From NCBI RefSeq assembly GCF_018691265.1, contig NW_024881282.1:48341853-48405852 (forward strand): a stretch of 64,000 nucleotides of DNA, given 5' to 3'. Below the pieces are notes generated by a model that had not been told where the DNA came from, did not search any database, and was given only the letters and a program-made list of their open reading frames with translations. The first letter of the stretch is position 1. Every line of letters starts with the position of its first letter. This document shows positions 14,771 through 27,700 of the stretch, piece after piece. The translations under genes were made by a program, and so were the position numbers. The DNA comes from Tyto alba. Lineage: Eukaryota > Chordata > Aves > Strigiformes > Tytonidae.

Positions 14771-15734
14771 CAAACTGAGAACAAAAGCCTCAGTTCTCTT
14801 TGAGAGATGTGGGAAGCTGAAACTTGCAGGAAGAGCAAGGAAAGGACAGCTTCCCTAAAAATATAAAACTGCTGTATGTTTCATATTAATGTTTTTAATA
14901 TAATATTTCTAGTTTGTTTCTAGGTTTGTTGTTTGGTTTCTTTTTTTTTTTTTTTTTTTTTAATTTTCAGAGCTGTTTGTGCCTACAGATGTATCAGGAA
15001 GCTATACTATCCACTTCAGAGAAACAACAACTACAAAAAAAAAAGCCGGGGTACAGAAGACTACTTTGACAGGACTGCAGAATTCTCACCTCACTTCAGA
15101 CTCTGCTGTTGCTTTTAGTCTTTCTGTTTTCCTTTACCAGTAAAGCCCCATGTGGTATGTGTTACCACTAGATAATAAGATAACACCTAGCAGGATTACA
15201 ATGAATAATCCTCTAGTGACTCTGCAAGTATGTTATCTGAGAATAATGCAAATTTTCTTATCTTCTTTTCTGAACAGAGCTTGTTTGAATTCCTATAGCA
15301 TCTACCAGCTCTAATCATAGTCCACAAAGATATGCAGAACCACAAAACAAAATGCTTTTTGTTTTTCACCTTCAACTCTAAAGTGCTTTATCTTGTTTTC
15401 TGAACATGCAGTAGAGCACATGTGAACTTGGGAAGGAACCCTGAGACGCAGGCACTGTCATAAGCTCCCACGCTCCAAGTGGAAGTTGTTCTTGCCTGCA
15501 GACAAGCCTCATGTCTAGCATACAGCATATAGCTCTTCTGCTCACCATTTCACCCTTCCTTTTGCAAGAGTTGAGGCAGGAAGGAGCAGCTGTAGGGAAC
15601 TGAGGCTTGCTTCAATTTATTATTGCAAATTTTATCCTGTAAGGAAGAAAGGGACTAGATGAACTCTTTGTAGGTCCTGAGTGCACTAACAAGCCTTAAT
15701 GGCTCTGAGGAGCCTCACCTGCAGTTTCTACACA

Positions 15735-16100
15735 TACCTATGGACCCAGGAGCTCTATTTAAGCTCAGCCCCGGGGTTTCAGTCCTCACTTGAGCTGTGT
15801 CACTGTTTTTCAGTTCAGCTGTGTCTGTGCCACAGCAATACTTGATCTGGGCCTCAATAAGTGGACTGAATTCCTGGTTCAGCTTCAGCCTGGTCTTATG
15901 GCGATGGCTCTGCCTTGGTGCTTCCTGGACCTGATCCTAACCATGACTGCAGGATTGTGCTCCTATCTTCACCTTGGATCTCTCTCTTCATCTTGATGCT
16001 GCCTTGTGGACTTCTGGCTGAGTGTGACCTCTGTCAAGTCTGTCCTGTACAGGTGCTGTGAGAGTGGGTCCTGGATGGTGAGGTCCCTGCCCTGCTAGTG
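15735..16100 (+). repeat. Possible LTR-like or unclassified dispersed repeat
   Basis: The stretch has a TATTTAAG box near 15757 followed by a C- and T-rich low-CpG segment of a style seen in avian ERVL-type LTRs. I cannot name a family and saw no second copy in the window, so this is a weak call. Confidence 0.25.
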
Positions 16101-18371
16101 AGGTTAACCATTTTTGCTCCTACCTTACCTTCCCCCTTAGGGAAGACTCTTGTTCCTGCTGCTCTCTGACAACCTCAAACATGAGGTTTACCCTTAAGTT
16201 ACCTGAATCGCTGCTATTTTTAAGGGGGTGGAAATATTCCCTAATTAAAAAGCTATTTTGAAGATGGAACAGAGCTTCTCCCCTTTCACAGAGCAGTTTG
16301 CACACCCTTTTCCTGATCCCCACATTAACAGGGGTTGGTAGCTGTGACATTCCTACAGGAAAAACAGGTTATTCTTTCCCTACTACCTGTGGCCCTCCCG
16401 TTGTTGCATATAGATGCACACAATGCAGGCAAAATTTTTTTGTGGTGACAGTTAAGTATTTCTTCTACCTAACAGCCCTAGGGTGTGAGGTACAAACTCC
16501 CACTAGTCGTTATTGCTCTGTATCCCCAAATCTAAAAACATGATACTTCATGGTCATTTCTCTGCATTTTCCTGACAAGAGATCCTTTAACGCAAAGTTC
16601 CTGTGACATAAATCATCTCTGTGCAACCTATGGAAACATCAGCATTTATGTGATTCAGTTTAAGCCACGTGAGCAGAGGCCTGATCTCTATAAATGGTTT
16701 CTGGTTTTGGTGTGCTGCCAGCCTCCCTCTTATATCACAGACAAGAACTCTATAAAGCTAGGAAAGCACTCTAAGGAATGAGTAACAGGAGCTTCCCGGT
16801 GACCTCCAGAAGAAGCAAAAAGCATGGTATGGATTCACCTGGCATATTCCCTGAGTGAACCAATTCCCAGCTGACCACAACTGATATCACATTCCTTGTT
16901 CATATGAAACTGTGACCCATCCACGGATGTTTAGCATGACTTGAAGAGCTCCACATTTTTCCTGGAGCTCTCAAAGTGTGAAATATAGTGTCCTAGAAAA
17001 TAGCTTTAAAAGAATTGCTCTGTCATAGGGCAATACATGAATTGCACACATGAGCAGGACTGTTTCCCAAAGCTAGACTCAGTCCATTTGCTAGACCAGA
17101 ACCAGCCTTGTGAATTCAAGCTCTATAGTGAGAAAGACCCTGTGTGTAACCCTTGTTGGAGTGAATTAGCTCATTTCAGGGCCTTCCTTTGGGGAGAAGT
17201 ATTGCTTAATTATAGAAAGCTTTATACAAAGAAACTTTGTATCTAATAATGAAAACAAAGTTGTTCTCTGTATTCTTCAACATTGCTGGGGAGAAAAAGC
17301 AATCTTCTGCAGTTAAGAATATACACATAATCTTTCTACAGAAGTATTAAAAAGAAAAAAGTACCAAGGAAAAAATACTCAGCCTTTTAATTAACTCAGA
17401 TTATTCAAGGAGCAGAATTAAAAGATTTTGAGTGGAACATTGGTCCAAGAAAATGGACTCCTAGCGACACTGCTACATAATTGAGGCACAGCAGATAATT
17501 CTATGAAAAATAGATTGAGCTAGCAGGCTTATTTTCAGTGGGAAACATTAATCCTTTGACAACTTTTCTGCGTCATTAGTTAGCAGGTCAGTGCTGAAGG
17601 TGCCAGACATTTTCTGAACGTACTGACAGTACTTTCCCTTGAAATACATGGAAAGAAGATGCTCAGCATTTCCAAAAGTTATTCAGCATTTTGCAACTGT
17701 TTTCAGTGATGTCAGCTGGCAGGTGATGAAAACCTGAGGTAGATGCTGATTTTATTTTAAATACGGCAGCATACTTAAGCTGCTCGTGGTGGTTTCCTGT
17801 TACCAAGGACATGTTTAGAACTGCTAGAAGACACACTTTCAGATGGAAAAAAAAAAAAAAAATCCAAAGCAATGTTCCTGTTGGTGTGTAAATTGGCGAC
17901 CATGTCTCCTGCTGATTTATGGGTATTTTCAGAGCATATTTTGTTTCCATTGTTACTACTTTTCGGCTGCCTAAGTGGTCACTTGAAACCACACTCGATT
18001 AATACAAGGCTGCCGTGTTACTTATGACTGTAATTTCTCCAGGACTCTGCACACCGTTCACAGATTCTACTTGAAGGAGTAGTGCCACTTCAAGGAAAGG
18101 GGTTTTCTTTTAAAAGAAAGAAGCACGGCTCCAGCACCGTGGGCGTCAGCAGCTCCCTCACAGCCAGGCCTCCCTCCATACCTCTAACCCCCCCCCCCCC
18201 ACACACACCATTTTGGTTCTGCCTGTCAGGATTTGTTCCCTGTGGAACGACCCGGAGCCGTGACGCTCCCCGCAGCCCCCCACCACACCACCTTTCTTCC
18301 TTCAGCCCCCTTCGGCCACCGGGAGCCCAACCACACCCCTCCAGCTAGCCCCAGGCGCTGCCGGCCGCCGG

Positions 18372-18385
18372 CCGCCAGGGGGCGC
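18372..18385 (+). promoter_or_regulatory. CTCF-like binding site
   Basis: The 14 bases CCGCCAGGGGGCGC match the vertebrate CTCF core closely, with the central AGGGGGCGC intact. The site sits at the upstream side of the promoter island and 10 bases before the C10G11 palindrome. Occupancy is inferred from motif quality only. Confidence 0.6.
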
Positions 18386-18395
18386 ACTCCCCGCT

Positions 18396-18416
18396 CCCCC
18401 CCCCCGGGGGGGGGGG
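18396..18416. repeat. C10-G11 palindromic run in the promoter
   Basis: Ten C are followed directly by eleven G. The run is self-complementary and can form quadruplex or i-motif structures on both strands. It lies between the CTCF-like site and the GC box. It is also a place where short-read or polymerase error is common. Confidence 0.85.
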
Positions 18417-18429
18417 CGGTCCCGGCGGA

Positions 18430-18439
18430 GGGGGCGGGG
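18430..18439 (+). promoter_or_regulatory. GC box (Sp1/KLF site)
   Basis: GGGGGCGGGG is an exact Sp1-type GC box. It lies about 270 bases upstream of the exon 1 donor, a position that fits a core promoter element of a TATA-less gene. Confidence 0.55.
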
Positions 18440-18479
18440 AGGTGCGCGCGCCTGCGCTCGCGCCCGCCGCGGCGGATGA

Positions 18480-18705
18480 GCGGATCAAGCGGCGACCGGG
18501 CGCCTCGCGCGCGCGTTGGGTTGGGCGCGGGCGCGCGCTGCGCGTGCGTGAGGGAAGGAGCGGTTGGTCCGGCGCGCGCGGCAGGCGGAGCCCGCGGCAG
18601 GGAAGGGGAGGGGTCCCGGCCGCACACCCCCCCCCCCCCCCCGCCCGGTCCTCCGCGCCCGCATCGGTCGCGCCGGGCTGCCGCCGGATCTGGCCGCCGG
18701 GAGAG
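18480..18705 (+). other. OSBPL8: OSBPL8 exon 1, non-coding (5' end approximate)
   Basis: The 3' end is set by the donor GGGAGAG|GTGAGA with GT at 18706-18707, the best donor in the CpG island on this strand. The 5' end is a guess placed downstream of the GC box. No sequence here resembles ORP8 protein, so the exon is taken as 5' UTR, as expected from the initiator codon lying in a later exon. It includes a run of 16 C at 18627-18642. If transcription starts before 18476, an ATG at 18476-18478 would open an upstream reading frame that runs through the exon. Confidence 0.6.
18627..18642. repeat. C16 tract in or near exon 1
   Basis: Sixteen C about 60 bases before the exon 1 donor. If transcribed it would lie in the 5' UTR. 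The template strand carries G16. Confidence 0.85.
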
Positions 18706-21700
18706 GTGAGAGAGATCCCGAAGCCCGCGCTTGCCCGTGCCGCGACGGGAGACCGCGGGAAGGCGGTCGTGATGCCGCTCCGGTCCCCGCTGACCGGCCG
18801 TGGCGGGAGGAGGTGGCGTGGCGGGGTGTGTCTGTTGGGGGGGGGTGTGTGTGTGTGTCTGTGGGAGCTTCCCCCCTGCCGGGGTCTCCGGGAACGGCTC
18901 GGCCTGGCGGGGAGGTTCAAGCTCGGTTCGGTTTGAGAGCGGCAGCGCGCCGCCGGGAAGCCGCGCGCCCTCGGCTTAGGACGTTTAAGCCACTTCGCGA
19001 TCGACTTGCGTTTATTAATTGCCTTAATTGCGCCTTGGGCCCACGAGGAGCCCCAAGCCACGGTTTGAAGACAGTCGGGTTAAGTACCGAATGCGGTTAA
19101 AATTTAGCTCCTTTGATTGTCGGTAACCTTCTTCCCCTCGCACTGGGAAAATAATCTTCTGATCGAGCAATGCCCCGGGGAATGAAACCTAAATCCTTAT
19201 TCTTGTCTCTAGTCCCTTACTGCTGCCAGCCGCTCTTCTGTATCTTTATTAGCAGGCCTTATAAATGGCTCACTTCCAAAAGAGTGCATTTGCCACTTGT
19301 CTAAAGGCATTTTGCTTAACGTACTCGGTGATAATTCAGATGAGCTTCAGGCATTTGCTTGAAATAATAATCTTCATAAATTGTATGTTACAGAAATGCA
19401 GCATAGAATTCCTTTTCAGAAAGCAGGAAAGCCATCAATTCTTGTGTGTCGCTGAAGATGTTTCTAACATGAGATACTGCTGCTTGTGAACGGCTGTCCA
19501 AACAAAGCAGTTCTTGGGACTGAGGACAAGAAACCTTTTAAAATTGCTGATTTTCATCTAGAAGTTTTCTTAATTTCAATCATTTCGACTTAATTATAGG
19601 AAATATAAATCTATTTGATCCGTTAAATGTTAATATAGTTGAGGCCCTGCTGATGCTTGTTTAATATAATTTTCGAAGTTTTGAAAAGACAGTAGTTGAT
19701 ACTGAGTCCCCAGCAAACGTTATGGGCAGTAGGAGAAGTGTGTATGGAGTGTTGCTCCCGGTTTCTCTTTGTCAGGTCTGTTCTCCAGCTAGTGAGAGTT
19801 TAGAGTTGATGTAGTACTGGTCTTAAATGAAGAGAAAAAAGAGAAGTGAAGGACATGATTTCACTTGTTGGCTATCAGGTAGCTATAGAAGGGAGTGGTG
19901 AAATTCTGTGTGCTGCTGTGCTTTAGAGTTCTGAGCAAACTTGTGAGGATGTTTGTTGTTTTAGGCATGCAGTAGTTTTTCATCAGAACTCCCAAGCTTT
20001 GAAGTAATTTGTTTTGTGAATATATGGCTTTCTAAAACTCTGCTGTAGAGCCCTCCTTTCCTTTCCAGATGCTGATTTAATGCAGTCTGCTTCAAAATTG
20101 AAACTAGTTGCAAAAAGAGATGTGTGATTGCGGTCACTTGTGGGCTCTTTGACTTAATTTTTCTATTGTTATGGAGTTATGAAGTTGCTGTAAGTAAAGG
20201 GAATTTCTTGAGACTGATCTAACTTAGATCTAGCAATGCATAGATTTTCTTCTTTTCCTGCTTCAATCACGGGGCAGGAAAAGAGCTCCTTTTAAACATT
20301 CTGTTCTACAAAATTAGTTAAAACCTGACTTTTCAGAAAAGGGCCACCTAGCTCATATTATTTTGCCCATGCATGTGAACTTCTGGGGTACTTCCAACTC
20401 TGTTTTATAAATGCTTGTTAAAGCTTATTAACTTTTACATCATAAGGAGGAATTTTCTGATGTTGCAGAAAAAATATTGGACTTGTACACTTTTTACCGG
20501 GAATTGAATCGGTACAGGAAAACCAGACTGGTGTATTCCTCTTCTTTCATTAGGGCTTACTGTATTATCTCAGGGGTTTACTCCAAAAGGAAATAAAATG
20601 CTGAAATTAATAGAAAGTAATTTTGAGGGAAAAGAAGTTTATTGAAGATTGATTTTTTTTTTTTTTTTTTGATTGCCTTTTCTCTTTTTTTTTTTTTTTT
20701 TTTAAGTTCTGTTGAAACAATCAGGAAAGGTCTTGGGTGATACAGTACTTACCCTTTTGTCTGCTCTTATGCTTTCAAATAAATGTTTGTGCGATTACCT
20801 AGTACAAGAAACTATGCAGGTTTTGTATTCTGTGAAGCTGTGTTCTAGCCCCTCTCCCTCCAATAAATCTTTGCATAGAGCACTCACTCAAGATTTAATA
20901 AACAGTGTCAAGTCAATTATTAGGCTTTCATCTCTTTATGAACAATTGTTTCACCTCTTGCTTCCCCCCCCCCCCCCCCCCCACATTTCCCACAACTTCT
21001 GTTTCCTGAAGCCTGCAGGGGAGTTTTCTAAGGGGGTTTTCTGCCTTCTCCCTCCCCATGCCGTGAAATCTCTGTTAGTTTAGGCTATCTGTCAAATAAT
21101 TTATCTATTAGTCTGCCAGGCTTTTCTTTTGGAACAGAAAAGAAATTTGATGCAGAAATTGCATATGCCGTCATAGAGTTAAAGCCTCCCAGTGGGCCAA
21201 GCAGAATTTTTTTTTTGTTTGGGTTTTGTTTTTTTTTTTTTTTGTGTTATTTGTTTTGGTTTACTTTAATTAACCTACATCGATCTCGAGGTTGTTCAAA
21301 TTTATGATTAAACACAGAATAACAACTTCTAGTGTTCAGCAAGCAGTGAATCATGAAGACAGACAGCAAAAAGACCTTCAGTGCAGAAATAGTGACAGCT
21401 GTATTCTGGGAAACAGGATGGTCTTACTCTACTTAAAAGTGTGGGTTTTTCTTCAGTAAATTAAATGTGATAGAAGCAGTACAAACACAGAAGTTGATGA
21501 TCCTCTTCCCCAAACTGTAACATGGAAATCTTCATCAGGTAAATTGTGGTTCATTATACAGTATGCTATTAATGAAGCTCTTACTTCTATGGCAGATGTA
21601 CTGTTGGGGAGGAGGGGAGCAGTAGCTGAAAGCTTTTTGAGGCAGGTATTTCTACAGTCCCTGTTTTTACAGGAAATGAAACAGCATAGTTCTTCACCTA

Positions 21701-24700
21701 GGTTGTTTTGGTGAATTGGTGAGGAAGTAAAAAAAAAAAAAAAAAAACAACAACAAAAAAACCCCCAACAAACCCAAAACAAACTACTTCTAAATGTCAA
21801 ACAATTCTTTCTTTGAGTGAACTGAACTGTCTTCTTCCCCCTGCCCCACCTCATTCTGATGTGGTCATAATGATGTTGAATTAATAAATCTTTTCTATTT
21901 TGTTAGACAGCCTTTTCAGTTAATTTTTATTATAACAGTTAGTTGATGGCAATATAGTTCAGAAATGCATCTCTTTTAAGATCCAAAAGGTGATGGGTGC
22001 AGTCTTGGTGTTTTTTTTTTAAAAAAAGCAAATAAACAACCCCACAGAGACACAAGTTTTTCTTAAAGGCTTTGATTCATTTTAGAGGACTGTTCTAGGT
22101 TTTGCTTGGGTGGTTTCTTTTGCTGTTGTGTTTTGGGTAAAGTTGATAACCTCTCTGTTTAACTTCAGCCTGTCAATAGTTTCCTTCCTTTCCTCTGCTG
22201 CTCACAGCTCTTCTACTAACACAGAGTAAAGAGTCAGAGTTTACAACTGGAGCAGTGTAAAGGTATTTGCAAGCCTCTTGCTTCTGTTGAAAATGTATGA
22301 GCAACTATTGAGACTAGTGTGACTTTCACAAGTTTTCTAGATGTTGGAGAGTCTCATTGTAATGAGAAAGGAGAAAAAATAAGTTATTTACTTTAAAAAA
22401 AGTAACATTCACTTTCATGATACTGAGAATTAATAGAGGAGATACATTGTTGCTGCCTTGTGGATTTTGGTGCTGGACTTGAAAAATCTGCATCATTTTG
22501 GTGATGTTTTTATAAATGACCTTCTGATCAAGGAGATGGTTTTTCTACCCAATAAACTCCATCAGTTTAGACACAGTAGAAGCAGCTCTGTAGCTTTATC
22601 TTAAAACAAACACGTGGCCAGCTCATGGGAACAGCAAGTGGCATGCTTTTCTGGTAATTTGTCTCAATTGATTATTTTTTCTAATTTCATACCATAGTAG
22701 AAGAAAGGCTTGGTAGAGTTTGGTGTTTTGAGGACTGACACTGACTTTTAAAAGGAAGGCATACGTGCAGTGTTAAACCCTGTAAACAGAGCATGTGATG
22801 TTTAAGAAGCAGTGCTTATAACTGGGCACTGATTAGCAGCAGATATGTTAGTCAGAAGTGTTTTTTTCAGAGTAACTGGTTATGGATTGTACACAGTTGA
22901 AATCCAGTACAGTGTTTTGCTATGTTTGTTATAAAACAATGTTTTATTCCATCTGTACTCTACAACAAGAAAATCTGTTGCAGATGTAATGTATATAGTA
23001 GCATAAGAAGCCTCCTGAGAGCAGCTAAAAGTGTTTGACAGATGGTAAGAGGCATTTGGGAAGTGAGTTTTTTCGTTTTGAGGACTTAGCTCGGACTTCT
23101 GGTGTTAGGAGAGGAATAAATAAGTGTCGTTTTCTTCACACTCTTAATTGCGGATGTGAGGTTTTATCTCAGCTTGTTCCTTCAGCACAGGGTGCAGCAC
23201 TGATCCTTCATCCACTAAAAATACTACATCTGTCTCTTGGGAAGTTCTTAAGGTTCCAGTGACTTTGACACAATACAGGAATGTATATATCTGATCTTCC
23301 TCTTTTTCATTCAACCATTCATTCATCCATCCATTTGAAAGTGTTCTTGTTGCATCTAAGCTCAGGCTAATTCATATGTTAACTGTTCACATGTTCGTAT
23401 GTTTTCCAGTGCAATAATCCTGTCACCCAGTGTTTGTGGTACTGCAGAAGCTGTTAATATGACTGTTCAGTTGAGATAAGGGAAAACAGCTTGTTTCTTC
23501 CAGATTTATCTTTCACTTGCCTGCAGACAGAAGGCATAGTATTTTGGAGATTATTTTAAGACCACCGTGTTGCTTTTTGAAAGACTTGGAAGTGCAGCTA
23601 CATTACTGGTTGTTTAAAGGTGAAAAAAAAAAATATTGAATTTAGCGTTCTTGCACAACTTAGGGATGCATGCATGGTGTAGGTGACTTTTTTGATTGAG
23701 TTTTAGCTATATAAGGAATTATGTATCAGAAGAAAATAGGTTGGCTTTAATATTCGTATGTTTAAGAGCTGATAGTAAGCAGGTGGTCTAGTAAATGATT
23801 TTGGGTATTTGACTGTGGCTTGGGCTTTACTTATCTTAGGAATGCTTTATTTATTGTAGGAATAGCTTTAATAAATTAAAGGATACTTTTCACCCCTCCT
23901 TTCCCCTCCAAAGTAACAACACTTGTAAATGATTTACTTGACTCTTCAAACAGTGGAAGCATCATTCCAAAGCTGGCTTTGTCTCATTTACAGTAGGTAT
24001 TTTTCTAAGTACCTACAGAGGGCCTTGACTCAGTGGTTGGCATATTTTTCCTCAAAAAGATGTTCTTTAGATGTTGTATTTCTTATAGGTGATTTGGACA
24101 GTTAAGGCAAACAGCTTATTACTCATAACTAGATGATGATAGAGTGTTCCATTGTTGATACAAGATCTGTGTGGTGAATTATAGGTTTGGCTGGTATCTA
24201 GTTCATGAATTATAAAAATTCCTGGCTGTATTCTAAAGGAGAAATGTGACATTTTAAGATTCATGAAGCATTTCTGGCCAGGCACACCGCAAACTCCTTT
24301 TCTTTAAATTTTATGTGGATTTTTTTTTTCTAGTTACTGTTAAGACATGTAGTAAAAAGGATGCTTTTACCAGCAAAGTGAGTACTTTAAGCAAGTGTTA
24401 CCCATGTTTTATCTAAAAATATTGCATTGATTGATCTCATTTTTAGTTAATATATTCAGACTTTATGGTCTTGCAGTCTTTGCAAGTTTAAAAAAAAAGT
24501 ATGATGCTGTAAATCTGTGATTAAATACTCAAGTGGCACCGAATTAAGAAACATGTTTACTTGAAAGCTTAGCTTTCCTTGTCTAGTTGCAGTGTAGTGG
24601 AAAAGATCACTTGGTATGAGGATATGTGGTGACGGATATAAGCCCTTTTCAGTACTGAATAGCGTATTTTCTCTTTATTATTGTACAATTAATTCTGATG

Positions 24701-27700
24701 TAAATACCTGCTTATGGGCCACTTTTTTCTTTGAAGTAGGCCACAGCATGAGAGACCCTCCATGGTCTGTTTCTGCAGGTGATATAAATACTGAGAGTAG
24801 ATGCCTGGAGTTAGGGAAAAATACTGCTCCCAGTCACACAAAGCTTTTGAAATAAATCTCCAAGAGTTTGTCACCCCCTGCGCAAGCTGCTCCTTCCAGA
24901 CCTATCTCAGAGGTGGCTGTCCCAGGGACCTGCTGCGGTGTGCTCCTCTGCATGTGGGGAGGTGTGGCAGAAAGGAGCAGGTGAGGAGTCTTGTTCCTCA
25001 TGCAGTGGGACACTGGTGCTGCCAAGTGGAGGAGGAGGAGGCGGCAGTTTGTTCACAGTCGAGGTTTTAGTGCATCTCATGTACCTTTAGGCTGCATGAA
25101 GCACATACTGTTGTACACAAACACAGAAGGGATAGCTAGGATATTGTTTAGACATTAAACCAGTGAGTCTGCATCAAATGCAGTTTGTTGTTTTGCAACT
25201 GTGGGAGTCGAATCCTGCAGCGCTACACTGTACCAGGAGAGTGGGTTTACCATTGTTCATCACCGGAGAACTAGGCTAAGAGAAGGACTGCAGCCTGAAA
25301 ACAAATATTTAACGTGGCTCTAGAAGATCACCAGTCTCCTTCCTTGCGTGACTTTACCTTTGTCTGATAAGGGCTCCATTATAAGGCTTTTGATGTAAGC
25401 AGTTTCTTTGAGAGTTCTCGTGATGTTCCTTTCAAGTATTTGATGTGTTTTTTCCAGTGGAAAGCAATCACAAGTTTATTTGTGTCTCTGAACTTAGCCA
25501 GTTTAGTTACCCATTTAGAGTTGTGCAATCAATTGCATAACACATAGAAAATGTTTTGGTTGAAACTAATATATTATGACTTAATGTATATAACGCAGCC
25601 TATGTTACTTGGGCCTGACTCTGACTGTGAGGCTTTTAACTTTCTCTTCCCCCACATCCCCACCCTCATGTGCATAGCATGAAAATGAGACAGCTCATTT
25701 GCTCAATGGATTAATTTATTTGTCCTTGCTTAAACAATTTACTATTGGTGTGGTGTATCTCCCACCTTGTAGTCAGGCACAGAAAATCTTTGTGCTTCTT
25801 GTATAGGAAGATGGCAGTAGTGCCAACTCCTTGACTGTATTGCCACCTGCACCCTGGCTGCTGAACATGAAGCTGCATTTGTGTGTGTGATTTACCGAGC
25901 ACTGGCTCTGTGGAGTTACAACTGGGAGCTAAATTAAATATAATTGCTAGGAGTGGTGTTGGGTGGAGGTGATGTGGATGACCAGGGAAGCTTTCTTTCA
26001 GGCTTTGGTCATTTCCAGGTGAAGAGAGCCAGGGAAGTCCACCAAGCACTTCAGAAAGCGGACCACTTTCCCCCTGAATAGTGTAATTTAATGTTTTTGG
26101 AAGAAGTCACCTGCTCTGTGCTCTCATATGACTAGTGCCAGTGTTACCCTGTTTTTACCCTAGTCCTGGAAGCTGTTGCACTGCTCTTTTTGAGGGACTG
26201 TTGGGCACTCAAAACTACTGATTTTTTTTTTTTTTTTACAATCTACAAGACTGAGTAACTTAAAAAAAAATGTACTTTAAATACTTAAAACACACCAATC
26301 TTATTAATAAATAGTCTGTGTATAAATACAGAATACAGTGTCCATGGACATTAGGATGATATGTATGGGATGGTAACCAAGGAAAATTTAAACTTTTTCT
26401 AATATACTAGTCCTAGAAATATATAGGTGGTCCTGAGTTGAAATACTAACATGAAAATGACAAGAATCGAAGGAAAGCGACACAGCTATTGTTCCTTTTA
26501 GCAAGCAGTCTTTGAGTTTATATGTTTATATATATGTTTAATAATATGTTTAATATATAATAATAATATGTTGAATATAATAAGCTTAATCCATGTGTGG
26601 AGGAAACAGGGTTTGCTGATGCAGTTAAAAATGTGAAAAAAAGCTTTAAAATGATTTGTTGAAGACCCCAAATAATAGCTAATGTGATTGGGAGGAAAAA
26701 CTGCAGAGGAAAAGTTCTGTATACTTGGGTCAGAAACAGGCATCAACTTGGTGTGAATTTGTTGTTCCTAATAGCTCAGTCTCTTTGCAGCTGACATTGG
26801 CACATGGAGGTACAGCATGAGCTGAACTTTGTTAACAGACTTTTACTGCATTTGCCCCAGGTTTACAGTGCATAATTTGGTTTTGACTAGTCTCTGTGGG
26901 CTTATTACATGCACTATACAGCCAGCATATATTTATTCTGAGTATAGTATACCAGGTTCTGTCTAATTTTGGATAATACATTAAATTTTGGTTATGTGAG
27001 CTGCACAGTTGAGTAACTGGTTATGCTGCAGCAGGAGTTAATGCAGAAATGCTCTCTTCCCTTAATGCTTATTCTTCTTAATGCTCTCTTCCCACCTTGG
27101 GAGGGGAAGAGAGGGAGAGATCTGTGCATCAGAAGTCATTCAGGTCTTGTATTGGGGAGCCAAGATCCAAGGTCTACAAGAAGTAGTTTCAGGATCAATA
27201 ATAGTGCTTAGACTTGAGTGGTTTCCAGCTGTTCAGATGCCAGACCATGAGTAATTCTCTGAATGAGATACATGCTCTTCTGTTATTAACATTTCTTATG
27301 GGGAGAGCTTACAATGCTCTGTGCTTCTCTGTGGTACTGCCTTCTTTTTTCCCCCAATCACACTCTTTTCCAATTCAGACAATGTCATGAAAGTTATGGT
27401 AATGTTGGAGGAGGGGGGCAGAAAGAGGATTGAGGGGAAAGCTCTTAAATTCTTACCTGAAGCAGCAGGTAGGGTTAATTTAGTGTGACTGAAAATCTGG
27501 CCATGCTGCTTTTAGCTGAGGTGTAACATACTTAGGGTGGATGTAATGTGCACATAGCTAATGGAGGAGTATCTTCTGTGAGTAAGGAAACCTTGCATCA
27601 CTTTCCTAGCTTAATGACATCTTCTCTGCCATGTTGAGGTGGCCTTTTTGCTTCTCTTCCATCCCATCTTCTGCATAAGTAGAATGGTAAGGGCCTTTTG

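Larger units (their letters stand above)
12161..18229. other. Intergenic DNA next to the promoter, no gene seen
   Basis: Contains T32 at 14739-14770, T21 at 14941-14961, an AT-rich palindrome at 14432-14447, a possible unclassified repeat at about 15735-16100, A16 near 17846-17861 and C13 at 18188-18200. No protein gene recognised. Conserved enhancer elements may be present but cannot be told from a single genome. Confidence 0.5.
18230..18990 (+). promoter_or_regulatory. OSBPL8: CpG-island promoter of OSBPL8
   Basis: This is the only dense CpG and GC-rich block in the window; the flanks are AT-rich and CpG-poor. It holds a consensus GC box (GGGGGCGGGG, 18430-18439), a CTCF-like core (18372-18385) and several C or G runs. 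I see no TATA box. A good splice donor lies inside it at 18706. Together these point to a TATA-less housekeeping-type promoter firing on the + strand into exon 1. Divergent antisense transcription is possible but nothing in the sequence proves it. Confidence 0.88.

Noticed and set aside
15790..15996. 68-codon frame with a hydrophobic stretch
   Set aside because: It lies in a possible repeat and resembles no protein. Leu and Phe richness reflects the T-rich composition.
18345..19061. 238-codon minus-strand frame across the CpG island
   Set aside because: The peptide is a Pro/Arg/Ala/Gly/Ser mix expected from GC-rich DNA lacking stops. No domain and no resemblance to a known protein.
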